Positions 55,500-64,000 of a stretch of 64,000 nucleotides of DNA are shown here, one piece after another. Each line of letters begins with the position of its first letter. The first letter of the stretch is position 1. The notes under the pieces were generated by a model. That model made no database searches. It was not told the DNA's origin and was given only the letters and a program-made list of their open reading frames with translations. Origin of the DNA: JASHPR01 sp963844655. Its GTDB lineage: Bacteria > Actinomycetota > Actinomycetes > Streptosporangiales > Streptosporangiaceae. Location: positions 866,080 to 930,079 of the forward strand of contig CAWJPA010000002.1 in assembly GCA_963844655.1 (NCBI GenBank). The letters are read 5' to 3'. Position numbers and translations under genes: made by a program.

Positions 55500-56005
55500 G
55501 GGAATGTCGCTGTACACGAACCCGGAACTCGGTGTGGCGGACTCGAGTCATTCTGGACGTCGCGGGCGGCGCTGGTGCAAAGCGGGGAGATGGGCTGGCC
55601 AGCTCGCCGCGAGGCGGTGCGGCGTGCGGTGGAACGGTCGCCGTTGAGCGCTACCGGGTACCCGTTTTCGAACGGGAGGCGCCGCTGCGAGCCGGGGCAG
55701 GGCTCCGGCTCACCCGGATGGACGTCGAGCCGTCCAGGGTCGAGGACGCGGTGGAATCCTATGGGGATATCGCGGTCCCGCGGCTGGCGGAGACCGAGGG
55801 GTTCCTGCGGGGCCCTGCTGCTGGTCGACCGGAGCACGGGGCATTCGATCTCAAGCCGAGACCATATGGCGGAGCACCGAGACGCTGGCCGGGGAGCCGC
55901 AGCACGGCCGCGGTGGTCCGGGTCGATACGGTCGCGTCGACAGACGGGGTGATACTGGCGGTCGAGGAATACGGGCTCGTCTTCAGTTCCGCACGAAAGG
56001 CCTGA
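55500..56005 (+). pseudogene. Antibiotic-biosynthesis-monooxygenase (ABM)-like gene, frame-disrupted
   Basis: The region reads like two ABM half domains. GGTVAVERYRVPVFERE is followed by LTRMDVEPSRVEDAVESYGD, IAVPRLAETEGF, then in the next frame GALLLVDRSTGHSIS, and back in the first frame VRVDTVASTDGVILAVEEYG. Two compensating shifts (near 55810 and 55900) disturb the middle. ABM proteins are small monooxygenase-like barrels. The start is uncertain. Confidence 0.55.
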
Positions 56006-56097
56006 GGACCCCGGCCGCGGCCATGCCGCAGCTGTATCCCAGGACCGGCTGGCGCGGCTGCTCACGGGACTGAGCCCACGTCGCAGCCACTGAGGTG

Positions 56098-56751
56098 CTA
56101 GGGGGACACAACGAGATGACTCTCCACCTTGGCCACCCCTGGAGCTGCCGCGGCCGCGGCGGTCGCGGCGGTCGCCTCGTTCAGCGAGTGCACGTGCCCG
56201 TAGAGCTTGGCGGTGTGATCGGACACCTCGACGTTGATGTGGCGCGCGTCTATCTCGGCCTCGCGCTTGAATGCTTCCTCAATCTCAGCTTGGACCCGGT
56301 CCGGCCGTACCGGCGGCGTGACCACGATGTTGTTCGTGATTCCCACGACGCCGCGCACATGCCGGACCATCCGCTCGACTTCGTGGCGCTGGTAGTCCCA
56401 GTCGACCTCGCCGTCGAGCGTCACCCAGCCGGCCTGCACCCGGGCCTGCACCTGGCCCTCGGGAATGTTCGTGTTCCATTCCAGGACATGCGCGATGGCC
56501 CGGGCCACGTCCGAGTCGTCCCGTGGCTCCCCGGCCAGCCGGACCTGGAGCTCATCGGCAACGGCCTTGACGCCGTATACCCGTGATGCGGCCCGGGCGG
56601 CCCCCAGCTTCTCGCCATAGGTCGGTACGCGTCCCGTCAGCGTTACGGCCCCGTCCTTGACCGCCACGCCGATCTCGTCAGGATCGGATACCTGCGGGTC
56701 CCACCGCAGCTCACGAAGGACGTCTTCCCTGATCTCGCTGTCGGATTTCAT
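56098..56751 (-). CDS. BON-domain protein with three BON repeats
   Basis: 217 aa, no signal peptide. Three BON domains: IREDVLRELRWDPQVSDPDE to VTLTGRVPTY; VARAIAHVLEWNTNIPEGQV to VTLDGEVDWDYQRHEVER; and VQAEIEEAFKREAEIDARH to AKLYGHVHSLNEATAA. BON modules bind membranes or other proteins and appear in osmotic and stress proteins. The promoter region holds a perfect tandem 24-base repeat. Confidence 0.9.
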   Translation of the reverse strand: MKSDSEIREDVLRELRWDPQVSDPDEIGVAVKDGAVTLTGRVPTYGEKLGAARAASRVYGVKAVADELQVRLAGEPRDDSDVARAIAHVLEWNTNIPEGQVQARVQAGWVTLDGEVDWDYQRHEVERMVRHVRGVVGITNNIVVTPPVRPDRVQAEIEEAFKREAEIDARHINVEVSDHTAKLYGHVHSLNEATAATAAAAAAPGVAKVESHLVVSP

Positions 56752-56765
56752 CGGCTTACCCCCTA

Positions 56766-56814
56766 TAACTAGCGTGCTGGCTCAACAACGTAACTAGCGT
56801 GCTGGCTCAACAAC
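56766..56814. repeat. Two perfect tandem 24-bp direct repeats upstream of the BON gene
   Basis: The unit TAACTAGCGTGCTGG plus CTCAACAAC occurs at 56766-56789 and 56791-56814, separated by one base (25-base period). It lies 15-63 bases upstream of the BON gene start, a position suited to activator or repressor binding or to a promoter duplication. Confidence 0.75.
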
Positions 56815-57083
56815 CCGACGTTAGAAACGCAGCCGCCCAGGCACATCACATGTTTGGGTAGCTATGCGCTTCCGCTGGCCGCCTGCGCCTCAGGGCAGCA
56901 ACGCGCTGTCGGCCGGCTGGCCCGGACTAGCCGGTATGAGGATGCGGCGCCCCCGCGCGGTGGCGAAGCTGGCAGCAGCGTGATCGCCTGCTGAACGATG
57001 ACCCCGCCGCGGCCGGCCGAAGGGCCCGAGCTGGCGGTCCTTCGGGCGGATCAGCTGCCGGGGTCGGGAGCGGAGGTCAGACG

Positions 57084-58808
57084 GTGCTGGTTCCCCGGCG
57101 CGCCCTGCCGTCGGGCTTGCCCCTGCTGCGGGGGTTGCTGCCGGTCCGGCGCGGTGAGGTGGCGGGGGACGTGCTGGCCGGCGTGACGCTGGCCGCCCTG
57201 GCCATCCCTCAGGCGCTCGGGTACGCCAGGATCGCCGGCATGCCGGCAGTGACCGGCTTGTACACGCTGCTCATCCCGATGGCGATGTTCGCCGTTCTCG
57301 GATCTTCACGTCATCTTGTTGTTGCTGCGGACTCCGCTGCCGCGGCGATACTGGCCGGGGCACTCGTCAGCCTGGCCGCCCCTGGCTCCGCCAGGTACGT
57401 GCAGCTCGCCGCGCTGGCCGCGCTGCTTACGGGCGGATTGCTGCTGCTGGCGCGGCTGGCCCGGCTCGGCTTCCTCGCCAACTTCCTGTCCCGCACCGTC
57501 CTGGCCGGGTTCCTTACCGGGGTTGGCATTCAGGTGGCTGCCGGGCAACTGCCTGCGATGCTCGGGGTCACGACCGCGGGTACCCGCACTCTGAGTGGGC
57601 TCGCGGGCACTGTGGGGGCGCTGCCGCGGGCTCATCTGGGAACCGCGGCCGTGTCGGTCGCGGTAATCCTGGTCATGCTGACCGCCCGCAAGATCACGCG
57701 GCGGATTCCCGGGGCACTGATCGCCGTCATTGGCGCGATCATCGTGAGCCACGCGGCCGATCTCGCCCGGCACGGTGTAGCCGTCATCGGCCCGGTCCAC
57801 CGCGGGCTGCCGCCACTGGGCCTGCCCGCGCTCGGCTGGCCCGAAGCCACCGGGCTACTCGGCCCCGCCGCGTGGCTGTTCGTCGTCATCCTGGGCCAGA
57901 GCGCGGCGACCGCTCACCTGTATGCCGCCAGGCATGACGAAACCGTCAGCACGGACACCGACCTGGTCGGCCTGGGCGCCGCCAACGTCGCGGCGGCGTT
58001 CTCCGGTGCCTTTGTCGTCAATGGCAGTCCCACCCAGACCCAGATGGTCGATAGCGCGGGCGGCCGCAGCCAGCTGGCCCAGCTCACCACCGGCGTGATA
58101 GTGCTCTTGGTCCTGCTCTTCGTCACCGGGCCGCTCGCCTACCTGCCGACGGCTGCCTTGGCGGCCGTGGTCTTCGTGATCGGTGTCGAGCTTGTCAACA
58201 TCACCGAGATGCGGCGTATCCTGTCCGTCCGCCGCGATGAGTTCGCCATCGCCCTGCTGGCCGCGGCCGCGGTCGTCGCCCTGGGCGTGCAGGACGGCAT
58301 CGTCCTGGCCGTGATCGCCTCGATCATCGGCCACCTGCGCTACACCTATCATCCCCGGAACAGCGTGCTGGTGAAGTCGTCAGCCGGACACTGGCAGGCC
58401 GTCCCGGTCCAGCCCGGCGCCCGAACGGAGCAGGGCCTGGTGGTCTACCGGTTCGGCGCCAGCCTCTACTATGCCAACGCCTCCCGGCTGCAGGAGGATG
58501 TCTCGGCCCTCACCGGCCTGGGAAGCCCGCTGCGGTGGATGGTTCTCGACGGCGCGGCCATCGGCGATGTCGACTACACCGCGGCGGCGGTTCTCGGCCG
58601 GGTCGCCACACAACTGAACCAGCAAGGCATCCGCTTGATTCTCGCCAGCCTGCTGCCCGCCGTCCGCGGCCAGCTTGACCGCTATGGAATCAGCGCCGCC
58701 ATCGGCCCCGGTGCGTATTACGACACGCCGGGCCAGGCGCTTGAGGAATTCCGCGCTGCCGGGGGCATGAGGACTACACACCTAGGTGAAGTGCGGAAAA
58801 GGTCATGA
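57084..58808 (+). CDS. SulP-family anion permease with STAS domain
   Basis: 574 aa from GTG 57084 (GGAGG at 7 bases). About eleven hydrophobic segments occupy the first 430 residues; AIPQALGYARIAGMPAVTGL is the SulP signature region and SAATAHLYAARHDETVSTDTD the conserved core loop. The C-terminal STAS domain begins near TEQGLVVYRFGASLYYANAS. SulP proteins move sulfate, bicarbonate or other anions; the substrate is unassigned. The WhiB gene follows 72 bases later. Confidence 0.93.
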   Translation: MLVPRRALPSGLPLLRGLLPVRRGEVAGDVLAGVTLAALAIPQALGYARIAGMPAVTGLYTLLIPMAMFAVLGSSRHLVVAADSAAAAILAGALVSLAAPGSARYVQLAALAALLTGGLLLLARLARLGFLANFLSRTVLAGFLTGVGIQVAAGQLPAMLGVTTAGTRTLSGLAGTVGALPRAHLGTAAVSVAVILVMLTARKITRRIPGALIAVIGAIIVSHAADLARHGVAVIGPVHRGLPPLGLPALGWPEATGLLGPAAWLFVVILGQSAATAHLYAARHDETVSTDTDLVGLGAANVAAAFSGAFVVNGSPTQTQMVDSAGGRSQLAQLTTGVIVLLVLLFVTGPLAYLPTAALAAVVFVIGVELVNITEMRRILSVRRDEFAIALLAAAAVVALGVQDGIVLAVIASIIGHLRYTYHPRNSVLVKSSAGHWQAVPVQPGARTEQGLVVYRFGASLYYANASRLQEDVSALTGLGSPLRWMVLDGAAIGDVDYTAAAVLGRVATQLNQQGIRLILASLLPAVRGQLDRYGISAAIGPGAYYDTPGQALEEFRAAGGMRTTHLGEVRKRS

Positions 58809-58880
58809 CGCCAGGCTCGGTACAGGCGTCAGGCCGACGCGAGGCGGAGTGCCGCAGCGCGGCAGGAAGAGGGGCCAGCC

Positions 58881-59465
58881 ATGGCCATTCCGGCATCATC
58901 ACGTCGTTGCCCCGGGCAGCCAGCGAGCCGCCTGGAGCGGGCCGAGCCGGCCGAACTCAGCGACGAGCAGCTGGCGGGCTTCGTGATGAGCCCGCTGGCG
59001 AGGTGCGCGGTGACCGATATCGGCCCCGACGAGTGGTTCCCCGTGGCCACGGTGGCGAAGGCGGCCCGGGCCGAGGCAGCGTGCGCCCTTGCCCTGTGTG
59101 CGGTGTGCCCGGTGCGTGCCGAGTGCCTGGAGCTGTCCTTGCGGCACTGGTGCACCATAGGTAGGTACGGCATCTGGGGCGGGCTCGTTGAAACCGAGCG
59201 TGCTGCGGTACACCAGGCCTGGCTGGCGGGCGTCAAGGTCACGGTCCTGCTGGCGCCCGCGCCGCTGGCGCGACGCGACTCCGGAGACCGGGCGCGCAGG
59301 CTCGGGTTCTCACCGCGGCGGCGTCCCCTGCCCCGCGGCGATGCGGGCCAGCTCGACCCGCGAGGAGATTCCGAGCTTGCGGAAGACCTGGCGCAGGTGG
59401 AAGGCAACCGTGTGCACACTGATGAACATCTGGTCAGCCACTTGCTGGTTGGTCAGCCCCTGTGA
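58881..59465 (+). CDS. WhiB-family iron-sulfur transcription factor
   Basis: 194 aa from ATG 58881 (AGAGGGG upstream). The four Fe-S cysteines are visible: ARCAV, then LCAVCPVRAEC (C-x2-C-x5-C). The YGIWGGLVETER turn is the WhiB G-[VI]-W-G-G motif. The C-terminal ~60 residues beyond RRDSGDRARRLGF are probably not functional because they overlap the opposite-strand LuxR gene. It is a redox-sensitive regulator; the targets are unknown. Confidence 0.88.
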   Translation: MAIPASSRRCPGQPASRLERAEPAELSDEQLAGFVMSPLARCAVTDIGPDEWFPVATVAKAARAEAACALALCAVCPVRAECLELSLRHWCTIGRYGIWGGLVETERAAVHQAWLAGVKVTVLLAPAPLARRDSGDRARRLGFSPRRRPLPRGDAGQLDPRGDSELAEDLAQVEGNRVHTDEHLVSHLLVGQPL

Positions 59466-59963
59466 GACTAGGTCAGACACTCGATGTTCGGTGCCGGTGA
59501 GGCTGGGCCAGCCGGTCGTCGGCCGGGCTCCCACAGCCCAGTGCCGTTTCCGGACGCCTAAGCCTGCGGAGCCGCCTGCGCACCCGGGCCAGTCCCGCGC
59601 CGCCCCGGTGTTGTCGTAGTCCTCGATGGCCTCATCGAGGCGGGCGATGGCGTCGCGGTGGCTGCCTGCCGCGGCCAGCAGTTCCCCGAGATCCTCTGCA
59701 GCGGAGGCGCGTGCCCACGGGTCAGCGTGATCTGTGGCCGCCTGCTCCAGGCGGGCCGGATCCCGGTTGACAATGCCGCCGTGGTGCACAGCCGAGGTCG
59801 CGGCCACCGCGAGTTCCGGGCTCTCGTACGAGATCTCGCCCGCGGCCGCGGCGGCGGCCCGGGCCCGCTGCTGGTCACCCGCCGCCCGGGGCGGTGCGGA
59901 CCAGCCAGGCTGCGCAGGTCGGGTCGCACATGAGCAGGAACCGGTGCGTGCCGAGGTCGGCAT
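59310..59963 (-). pseudogene. LuxR-type ATPase regulator, fragment 4 (C terminus with HTH)
   Basis: C-terminal part of the large regulator. The LuxR-type helix-turn-helix is intact: LTGTEHRVSDLVSQGLTNQQ, then VADQMFISVHTVAFHLRQVF. Its first ~25 residues are out of frame: VYADLGTHRFLLMCDPTCAAWLV is readable in the neighbouring frame. The end overlaps the WhiB gene on the other strand. Confidence 0.75.
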
Positions 59964-59981
59964 AGACGTCCTCTAGCATCC

Positions 59982-60947
59982 TCAGTCCGGCCCGGGAACC
60001 GTGACGAGCCTCTTCGATCTGGGCCGCCACGATCGTGTCCCAGGTGGCAGCGCAGGCGGCCCCGGCAAGAGAGGGTCGCGCCTGCGGAGCCTGATGTGCG
60101 GCGCGGCAGCCTTCAGGTCGCCACGGCGCAGGGCAATGGCGGCCAGAATGGCCGGGCGCCCCCGAACCGTGCAGGCGGTCCCGAAGGTGCTGGCGACGCT
60201 GAGGTCGGACTGGGCTTCGGCGTTGGCATCATCGAGCCGGCCCGCGGCCAGGGACATGCGCGCGCGCAGCGTAGCCGGGGTGGCCGACCACCCCGGCAGG
60301 CCCTGCGGAGTTGCGTGTTCGGACGCGGCCCGCATGACGCTGCGCGCTTCGTCGAATCGCCGCAGGTCCACGAGCCGGGAGGCCAGGAAGAGATGCGGGT
60401 GCCACTGCCGTGCGCCGGGCTGCTGGCTGGCCGCCAGGCGGGCGGCCTCGGCCGATAGATCCATGGACGCGGCCAGCAGGCCGCCGTCCCACATGATGAC
60501 GGCCCGGACGATCAGCGCCGCGATCACTACGTCGCTGCGTTCCTGCTCGCGAGCTGCCAGGACGGATTCCGCTTGCTGGCTGGCCCTTCGGTTGTCCCGC
60601 AGGCTGGTCAGGCCCTGCAGCAGGGCGATCCTGGCCTCCGCCCGGAGTTCACCCGGCAGCCGCGGCTCGGCCAGCACCCGCTCAGCCTCGATCAGTGCGT
60701 CGGCGGCCTGGCCGCTCAGCCACAGCGAGGAGGACAGCGCGCACCGCAGCCGCGCGCTGGTGATGGCCGGCAGCGGCAGCGCCAGCGCGGAGGAGGTCAG
60801 CTCGGTCGCTGCCGCGAACCGTCCGGAGGCCGTCAGCGCCTCCGCGGCGGCCACTGAACGGTGGATCACTTCCGGATCTCCCGGCGCGGTCAGGTCAAGA
60901 GCGCGGGTGGCCAGATCGGCGGCAATGGCCGGCGATGAAGGAAGCAC
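59982..60947 (-). pseudogene. LuxR-type ATPase regulator, fragment 3 (helical repeat region)
   Basis: Helical, TPR-like middle part of the LAL regulator, typical of the linker between ATPase and HTH: AVAAAEALTASGRFAAATEL, ADALIEAERVLAEP and RRASQQAESVLAARE. The frame shifts shortly before its end (ALPPGTRSWRPRSKR should read VAAQIEEARHG). Confidence 0.7.
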
Positions 60948-61869
60948 CTCCGCGGCGGCCCGGTCCAGCCCAGCGAGCGCTTCCCGGTCGCCGCTGCGCG
61001 CAGCCGAGCAGATGGGCGGCAGCCGACGCCCCCCAGCCGCGCGCGAGCAGGATCTCCCCGATCTGACGGTGCAGGGCCTGCACTACCGGCGGCGGCAGGG
61101 TCTCCAAGACTGCCTGCCGGGCCAGCTCATGCCGGAAGGTCAGCGCGTCCTGGGTCGTGACAAGCACCCCGGCGGCGAGCGCCTCATCGACGGCGGGCAG
61201 CAAGGCGGCCGGAGAGGTGCCCATCATCGCAGCCGTGTCCTCCAGCCGGAACGACCGGCCGAGCACCGCGGCGGTCTCCAGAAGCTGCCTGGTCTGGGCG
61301 CCGAGCCCGCCCAGCGTGTCCTGTACCGCCGCCTGGACCCTCCTCGGCACATGCGCGGACGTCAGGCAGGCCTGGCCGGCGGTGACGACGACGGCGTTCT
61401 CCTCCAGCAGGCCTGCAACGAGTTCGGCGAGCAGCAACGGGTTGCCGGCGGCACCGGCGGCCAGCGCCAGCAGGCCCGGATCAGGCGCCGCGCTAAGCCC
61501 ATCGGTGAGCACCTCGGCTACCGCACCGTCGCTGAGCGGCTGCAGGCTGATGCGGCCAGCACCCTCCGTCTCCAGCAGGTCAAAGAGCAGCCCGGCGTCG
61601 TTGTCCCGGTCCGGGGAGTGCCGGGCCAGGATCCAGGCCAGCGGATACGAGGCGAGCTGCCACGGCAGGGTGCGGAGAGCATGCAAGGTGGCGGGGTCGG
61701 CCCAGTGCAGATCGTCGAGGCTGACCAGGAGCGGGCCTACCGCTGCTCGCTTCTCGAGGTGGGTCCGCGCTGCCTCGATGAGCCAGATCGGCGAGTTGGC
61801 CTGGCCAGCGTCATCGGCTATGGAGGACGACGATTCACCCAGGGCCATGAGCAGCGGCGCTAGGGGCAT
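60895..61869 (-). pseudogene. LuxR-type ATPase regulator, fragment 2 (ATPase second half)
   Basis: Contains the Walker B region LLVSLDDLHWADPATLHALR and sensor-like helices (AAGNPLLLAELVAGLLEENAV; LLETAAVLGRSFRLEDTAAM). Its end is out of frame (CAQRRPGSARWAGPGRRG), where the next fragment takes over. Confidence 0.72.
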
Positions 61870-62129
61870 GAACCGGCTGAGCTCTCGGCGGCGGCGGCGG
61901 CCACCGCCACGCCGACGTTCTCCGCGGCGCTGGCGGCCCGCGAAAGGAGCATCGATTTTCCCGCTCCCAGCTCTCCCTCGATGAGCAACACGCCACCGCG
62001 AGCCTTGGCGGCGCCCCGCGCCAGCTTAAGAACCGCGCGCAGCTCGTCCTCGCGGCCACGCATCGTCCCGTGCCCGGGCCAGACGCCGGTGCGGCCTGTC
62101 CTGCCTCGCCGCCAAGGCAGATTCGTCAT
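61860..62129 (-). pseudogene. LuxR-type ATPase regulator (LAL family), fragment 1 (N terminus)
   Basis: Start of a large ATP-binding LuxR regulator of about 930 residues in total (59310-62129). ATG 62129 follows GAGG. It holds the Walker A loop GELGAGKSMLLSRA after REDELRAVLKLARGAAKARG. The whole gene is split by at least four single-base shifts into the four listed fragments, yet each fragment is well conserved. As a family these proteins activate nearby genes after inducer binding. Inactive if the sequence is correct. Confidence 0.72.
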
Positions 62130-62291
62130 CGCGGCCTCTGCCCGTACCAGCCCGGGCCGGCCCATGTGCTACGGACATCATCAGGCACCTGAACTGGCTG
62201 CGCGGCAGGGCTCTGCCCGCAACCGTCCTCCCAGACATCGGGCTCGCCATCGAAGGGCTTACCCTCGATCGTGGGTCTTAACTCTCCGGGC

Positions 62292-62843
62292 TCAGGTGCG
62301 GCCGAGGCAGATCTCCGCGCGTGCTTGCGCGAGGTGCTCACGATTAGGTGCGGCCTCTCGCCTGGTCGCCGGGTGAGGGTGCGGGCGGCAGCTCCTCGAT
62401 AACATCCGGAAGAGGCTGAACGCGCGTTCCCACTCCAGGCTGTGTACGGCCGTCAGCTCTGCATCGATGATTTTGAAGGTCCTGGCCAGCGCGACGCTGA
62501 TTCCGCCGAAGACCAGCGGCAGGCGGGCCTGGGTGTCCTCACTCAGTTCCGTGCCGAGCGGCGGGCGGGCCGCCAGCTGATCGAGGATGGGCTGAAGCTC
62601 GAGCTCCTTGTCGATGCCGCGGAAGCTGTGCATGCTCTCCTGCAGGCCTTTCGTGATCGGCAGGTCCCAGGGCTCGATGATGTCGCGGGCGTTCGCCTTG
62701 GCCGTGGCCTGGCCTCTGATGAGCAGGTCGTAGATCGCGTCGTTGACGAAGTCGAGGTAACGCTTGACGTCGTCCCGGTCAACATCAACGCTGCCTGCGG
62801 TGCGGAAGAAGTGTTCGAATTTCGTGAAGCCCATCACTGGCAT
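62292..62843 (-). CDS. DUF1931 family (histone-fold-like) protein
   Basis: ATG 62843 follows AGGAGG. The family core covers about 150 residues: GFTKFEHFFRTAGSVDVDRD, VNDAIYDLLIRGQATAKANA, ARDIIEPWDLPITKGL and LPLVFGGISVALARTFKIID. DUF1931 proteins have two histone-fold halves in one chain. After LFRML near 62402 the frame appears to slip by one base: IEELPPAPSPGDQARGRT with an early stop is readable in the other frame, so the annotated tail to 62292 is probably artificial. Twenty bases separate it from the upstream reductase-like gene, so they are co-transcribed. Role unknown; DNA or stress related by fold. Confidence 0.82.
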   Translation of the reverse strand: MPVMGFTKFEHFFRTAGSVDVDRDDVKRYLDFVNDAIYDLLIRGQATAKANARDIIEPWDLPITKGLQESMHSFRGIDKELELQPILDQLAARPPLGTELSEDTQARLPLVFGGISVALARTFKIIDAELTAVHSLEWERAFSLFRMLSRSCRPHPHPATRREAAPNREHLAQARAEICLGRT

Positions 62844-62862
62844 GGCCGCCTCCTGGTCAGCG

Positions 62863-64000
62863 TCACTCGTATGACTGCATCCGTTCCAGCGCGAGCCGGA
62901 TCGACATCGCGCCCTCGCCGACGGCCGCGGCCACCCGCTTGACCGAGCCGCTGCGGACGTCGCCGACCGCGAACATACCCGGCTGGCTGGTCTCCAGAAC
63001 CGAGCGCTGCCAGCCGGTCTCAGCCTCGGCCGCGCCGCCGGTCGCCGGCCGCGCGTGCGGCCCGGTCCGCACGAAGCCGTGCTCGTCGGTGTCAACCAGG
63101 CCGTCAAGCCAGCCGGTGCAGGGTGTCACCCCGATGAAGACGAACAGCGCTCGGGCCCGGATGGTGTGGCGCGCCCCGGTCTGGTCGGTCACGGCCACCG
63201 CTTCCAGGGCCTGGTCGCCAAGCAGCTCCCGGACTTCGGTGCCCAGCATGACGTGCACGTTGGCGACCCGCTGGATCTGGTCGATGAGGTACCGCGACAT
63301 GGATTCGCTCAGGTCCGGCTCCCGGGCGATGAGGGTCACCCGGGCCGCGTGCCGGGACAGGAAGACTGCTGCCTGGCCGGCCAGTTGCCGCCGCCGACGA
63401 TCGCGACCGGATCATCGCGGCAGAGCAGTGCCTCCGCCTGGGACGCGGCGTAGTAGATGCTCACCTGCTCGAAATGCTCCAGGCGCGGCAGGTCGAGCCG
63501 GCGGTATATGGCGCCGGTGGCGATGACTACCGATCTGGCGGTGACCGGGGTGCCGTCGTCCAGCCGCACCGTGTAGTGATCGTTGTCCCGTCCGATGGAC
63601 GCCGCCGTGGCCGGTACGGCGAACCGGGCACCGAACTTCCGGGCCTGGAGCACTGCCCGGTCCGCGAGCTCGGCGCCGGAGATACCCGAGGGAAAACCGA
63701 GGTAGTTCTCGATCCGCGAGGAGGTGCCTGCGTGGCCCCCGGTGGCCGTTGCGTCCAGCACCAGAGTCTGCATGCCCTCCGAGGCCCCGTACACGGCGGT
63801 CGAGAGGCCGGCCGGGCCTGACCCCACCACGAGCAGGTCCAGGCTGGTGGACGGCACACTCGGTGCCGGGAGCCCGACCGCGGCGGCCAGCTGGGCATTG
63901 CTGGGATTGCGAAGCAGCCTTCCGTGCACGATCGCGATGGGCGTGTCCGCAGGCGCCACGCCCAGCTGGCTGAGCAGTGCCTCGGCACCCGGGTCGGTTT
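62863..64000 (-). CDS. Thioredoxin-reductase-like flavoprotein without CxxC, N terminus outside window, one frameshift
   Basis: Runs off the window end. An extra N-terminal domain is entering at the edge (TDPGAEALLSQLGVAPADTP), then the FAD motif DLLVVGSGPAGLSTAVYGAS, TGGHAGTSSRIENYLGFPSG, the NAD(P) site VAIVGGGN and GMFAVGDVRSGSVKRVAAAVGEG. Where thioredoxin reductases have the redox C-x-x-C, this one has VSIYYAASQAEALLC, so it cannot reduce thioredoxin in the usual way. One C is missing near 63390 (AACTGGCC for AACTCGGCC), which splits the gene at about that point; SAGQAAVFLSRHAARVTLIA is readable across it. It resembles the N-terminally extended reductase-like proteins of actinobacteria. 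Confidence 0.78.

Noticed and set aside
55346..56065. 239-codon frame on the minus strand
   Set aside because: Antisense to the ABM-like remnant, with no family match.

Overview
The window is high-GC DNA with actinomycete signatures: a WhiB-family protein, DUF574/Methyltransf_19, DUF389, DUF1206, DUF1707 and DUF2637 proteins, an ECF41 sigma factor, a PknB-like kinase, frequent GTG/TTG starts and GGAGG-type ribosome binding sites. It is chromosomal accessory DNA of a filamentous-type actinobacterium, possibly a Streptosporangiales-like lineage; the genus cannot be read from the sequence.

1-17 kb is an energy and storage-carbohydrate region: a lipid/diacylglycerol kinase (5' cut by the window edge), an unusual glucose-6-phosphate dehydrogenase-type gene with a type II NADH dehydrogenase, a cyclase-family hydrolase, a small membrane protein with cytochrome bd oxidase (cydAB), a GMC oxidoreductase, two GH15 glucoamylase/trehalase-type enzymes, a GlgX/TreX debranching enzyme and a DUF389 membrane protein. 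Three divergent promoter regions here carry the same 21-bp inverted repeat, CATCAyyCy-N3-rGGGTGATG. This suggests one regulon linking glucan breakdown, NAD(P)H production and quinol oxidation.

17-31 kb holds a cupin, a fused gamma-beta urease with an alpha subunit (one-base frameshift, no accessory genes nearby), an MFS transporter, a membrane Ser/Thr kinase, a secreted beta-lactamase-fold hydrolase, a secreted GH18-like protein, a large sacsin/Hsp90-type ATPase, a DHFR/RibD-like reductase and a nucleotidyltransferase. 30-42 kb is a run of small redox and stress genes: an ECF41 sigma factor with its divergent AhpD-like partner, SnoaL-like, SDR, VOC, DUF1801, peroxiredoxin-like, nitronate monooxygenase, DUF1707, ankyrin and aldo-keto reductase genes.

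42-48.6 kb is an island bounded by insertion-sequence remnants (IS3-type and IS256-type). It encodes a membrane-spanning regulator (winged helix-BTAD-TM-beta propeller-peptide-binding protein) divergent from a seven-repeat beta-propeller lipoprotein. This looks like a one-protein surface sensing system and is, with the shared operator, the most interesting part of the window.

48.6-64 kb has many broken reading frames: a TetR remnant, a frameshifted tyrosine integrase with a DUF2637 fragment (integrative-element remnant), a PAP2-DAGK gene with a scrambled PAP2 part, an ABM gene, a LuxR-type ATPase regulator split into four pieces, and a CxxC-less thioredoxin-reductase-like gene. Intact among them are DUF1206, GlsB/YeaQ, BON, SulP-STAS and WhiB genes; the DUF1931 gene is affected only at its extreme 3' end. 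Almost all breaks are single-base indels, so real decay and local sequence error must be told apart. No rRNA, tRNA or CRISPR array was seen.
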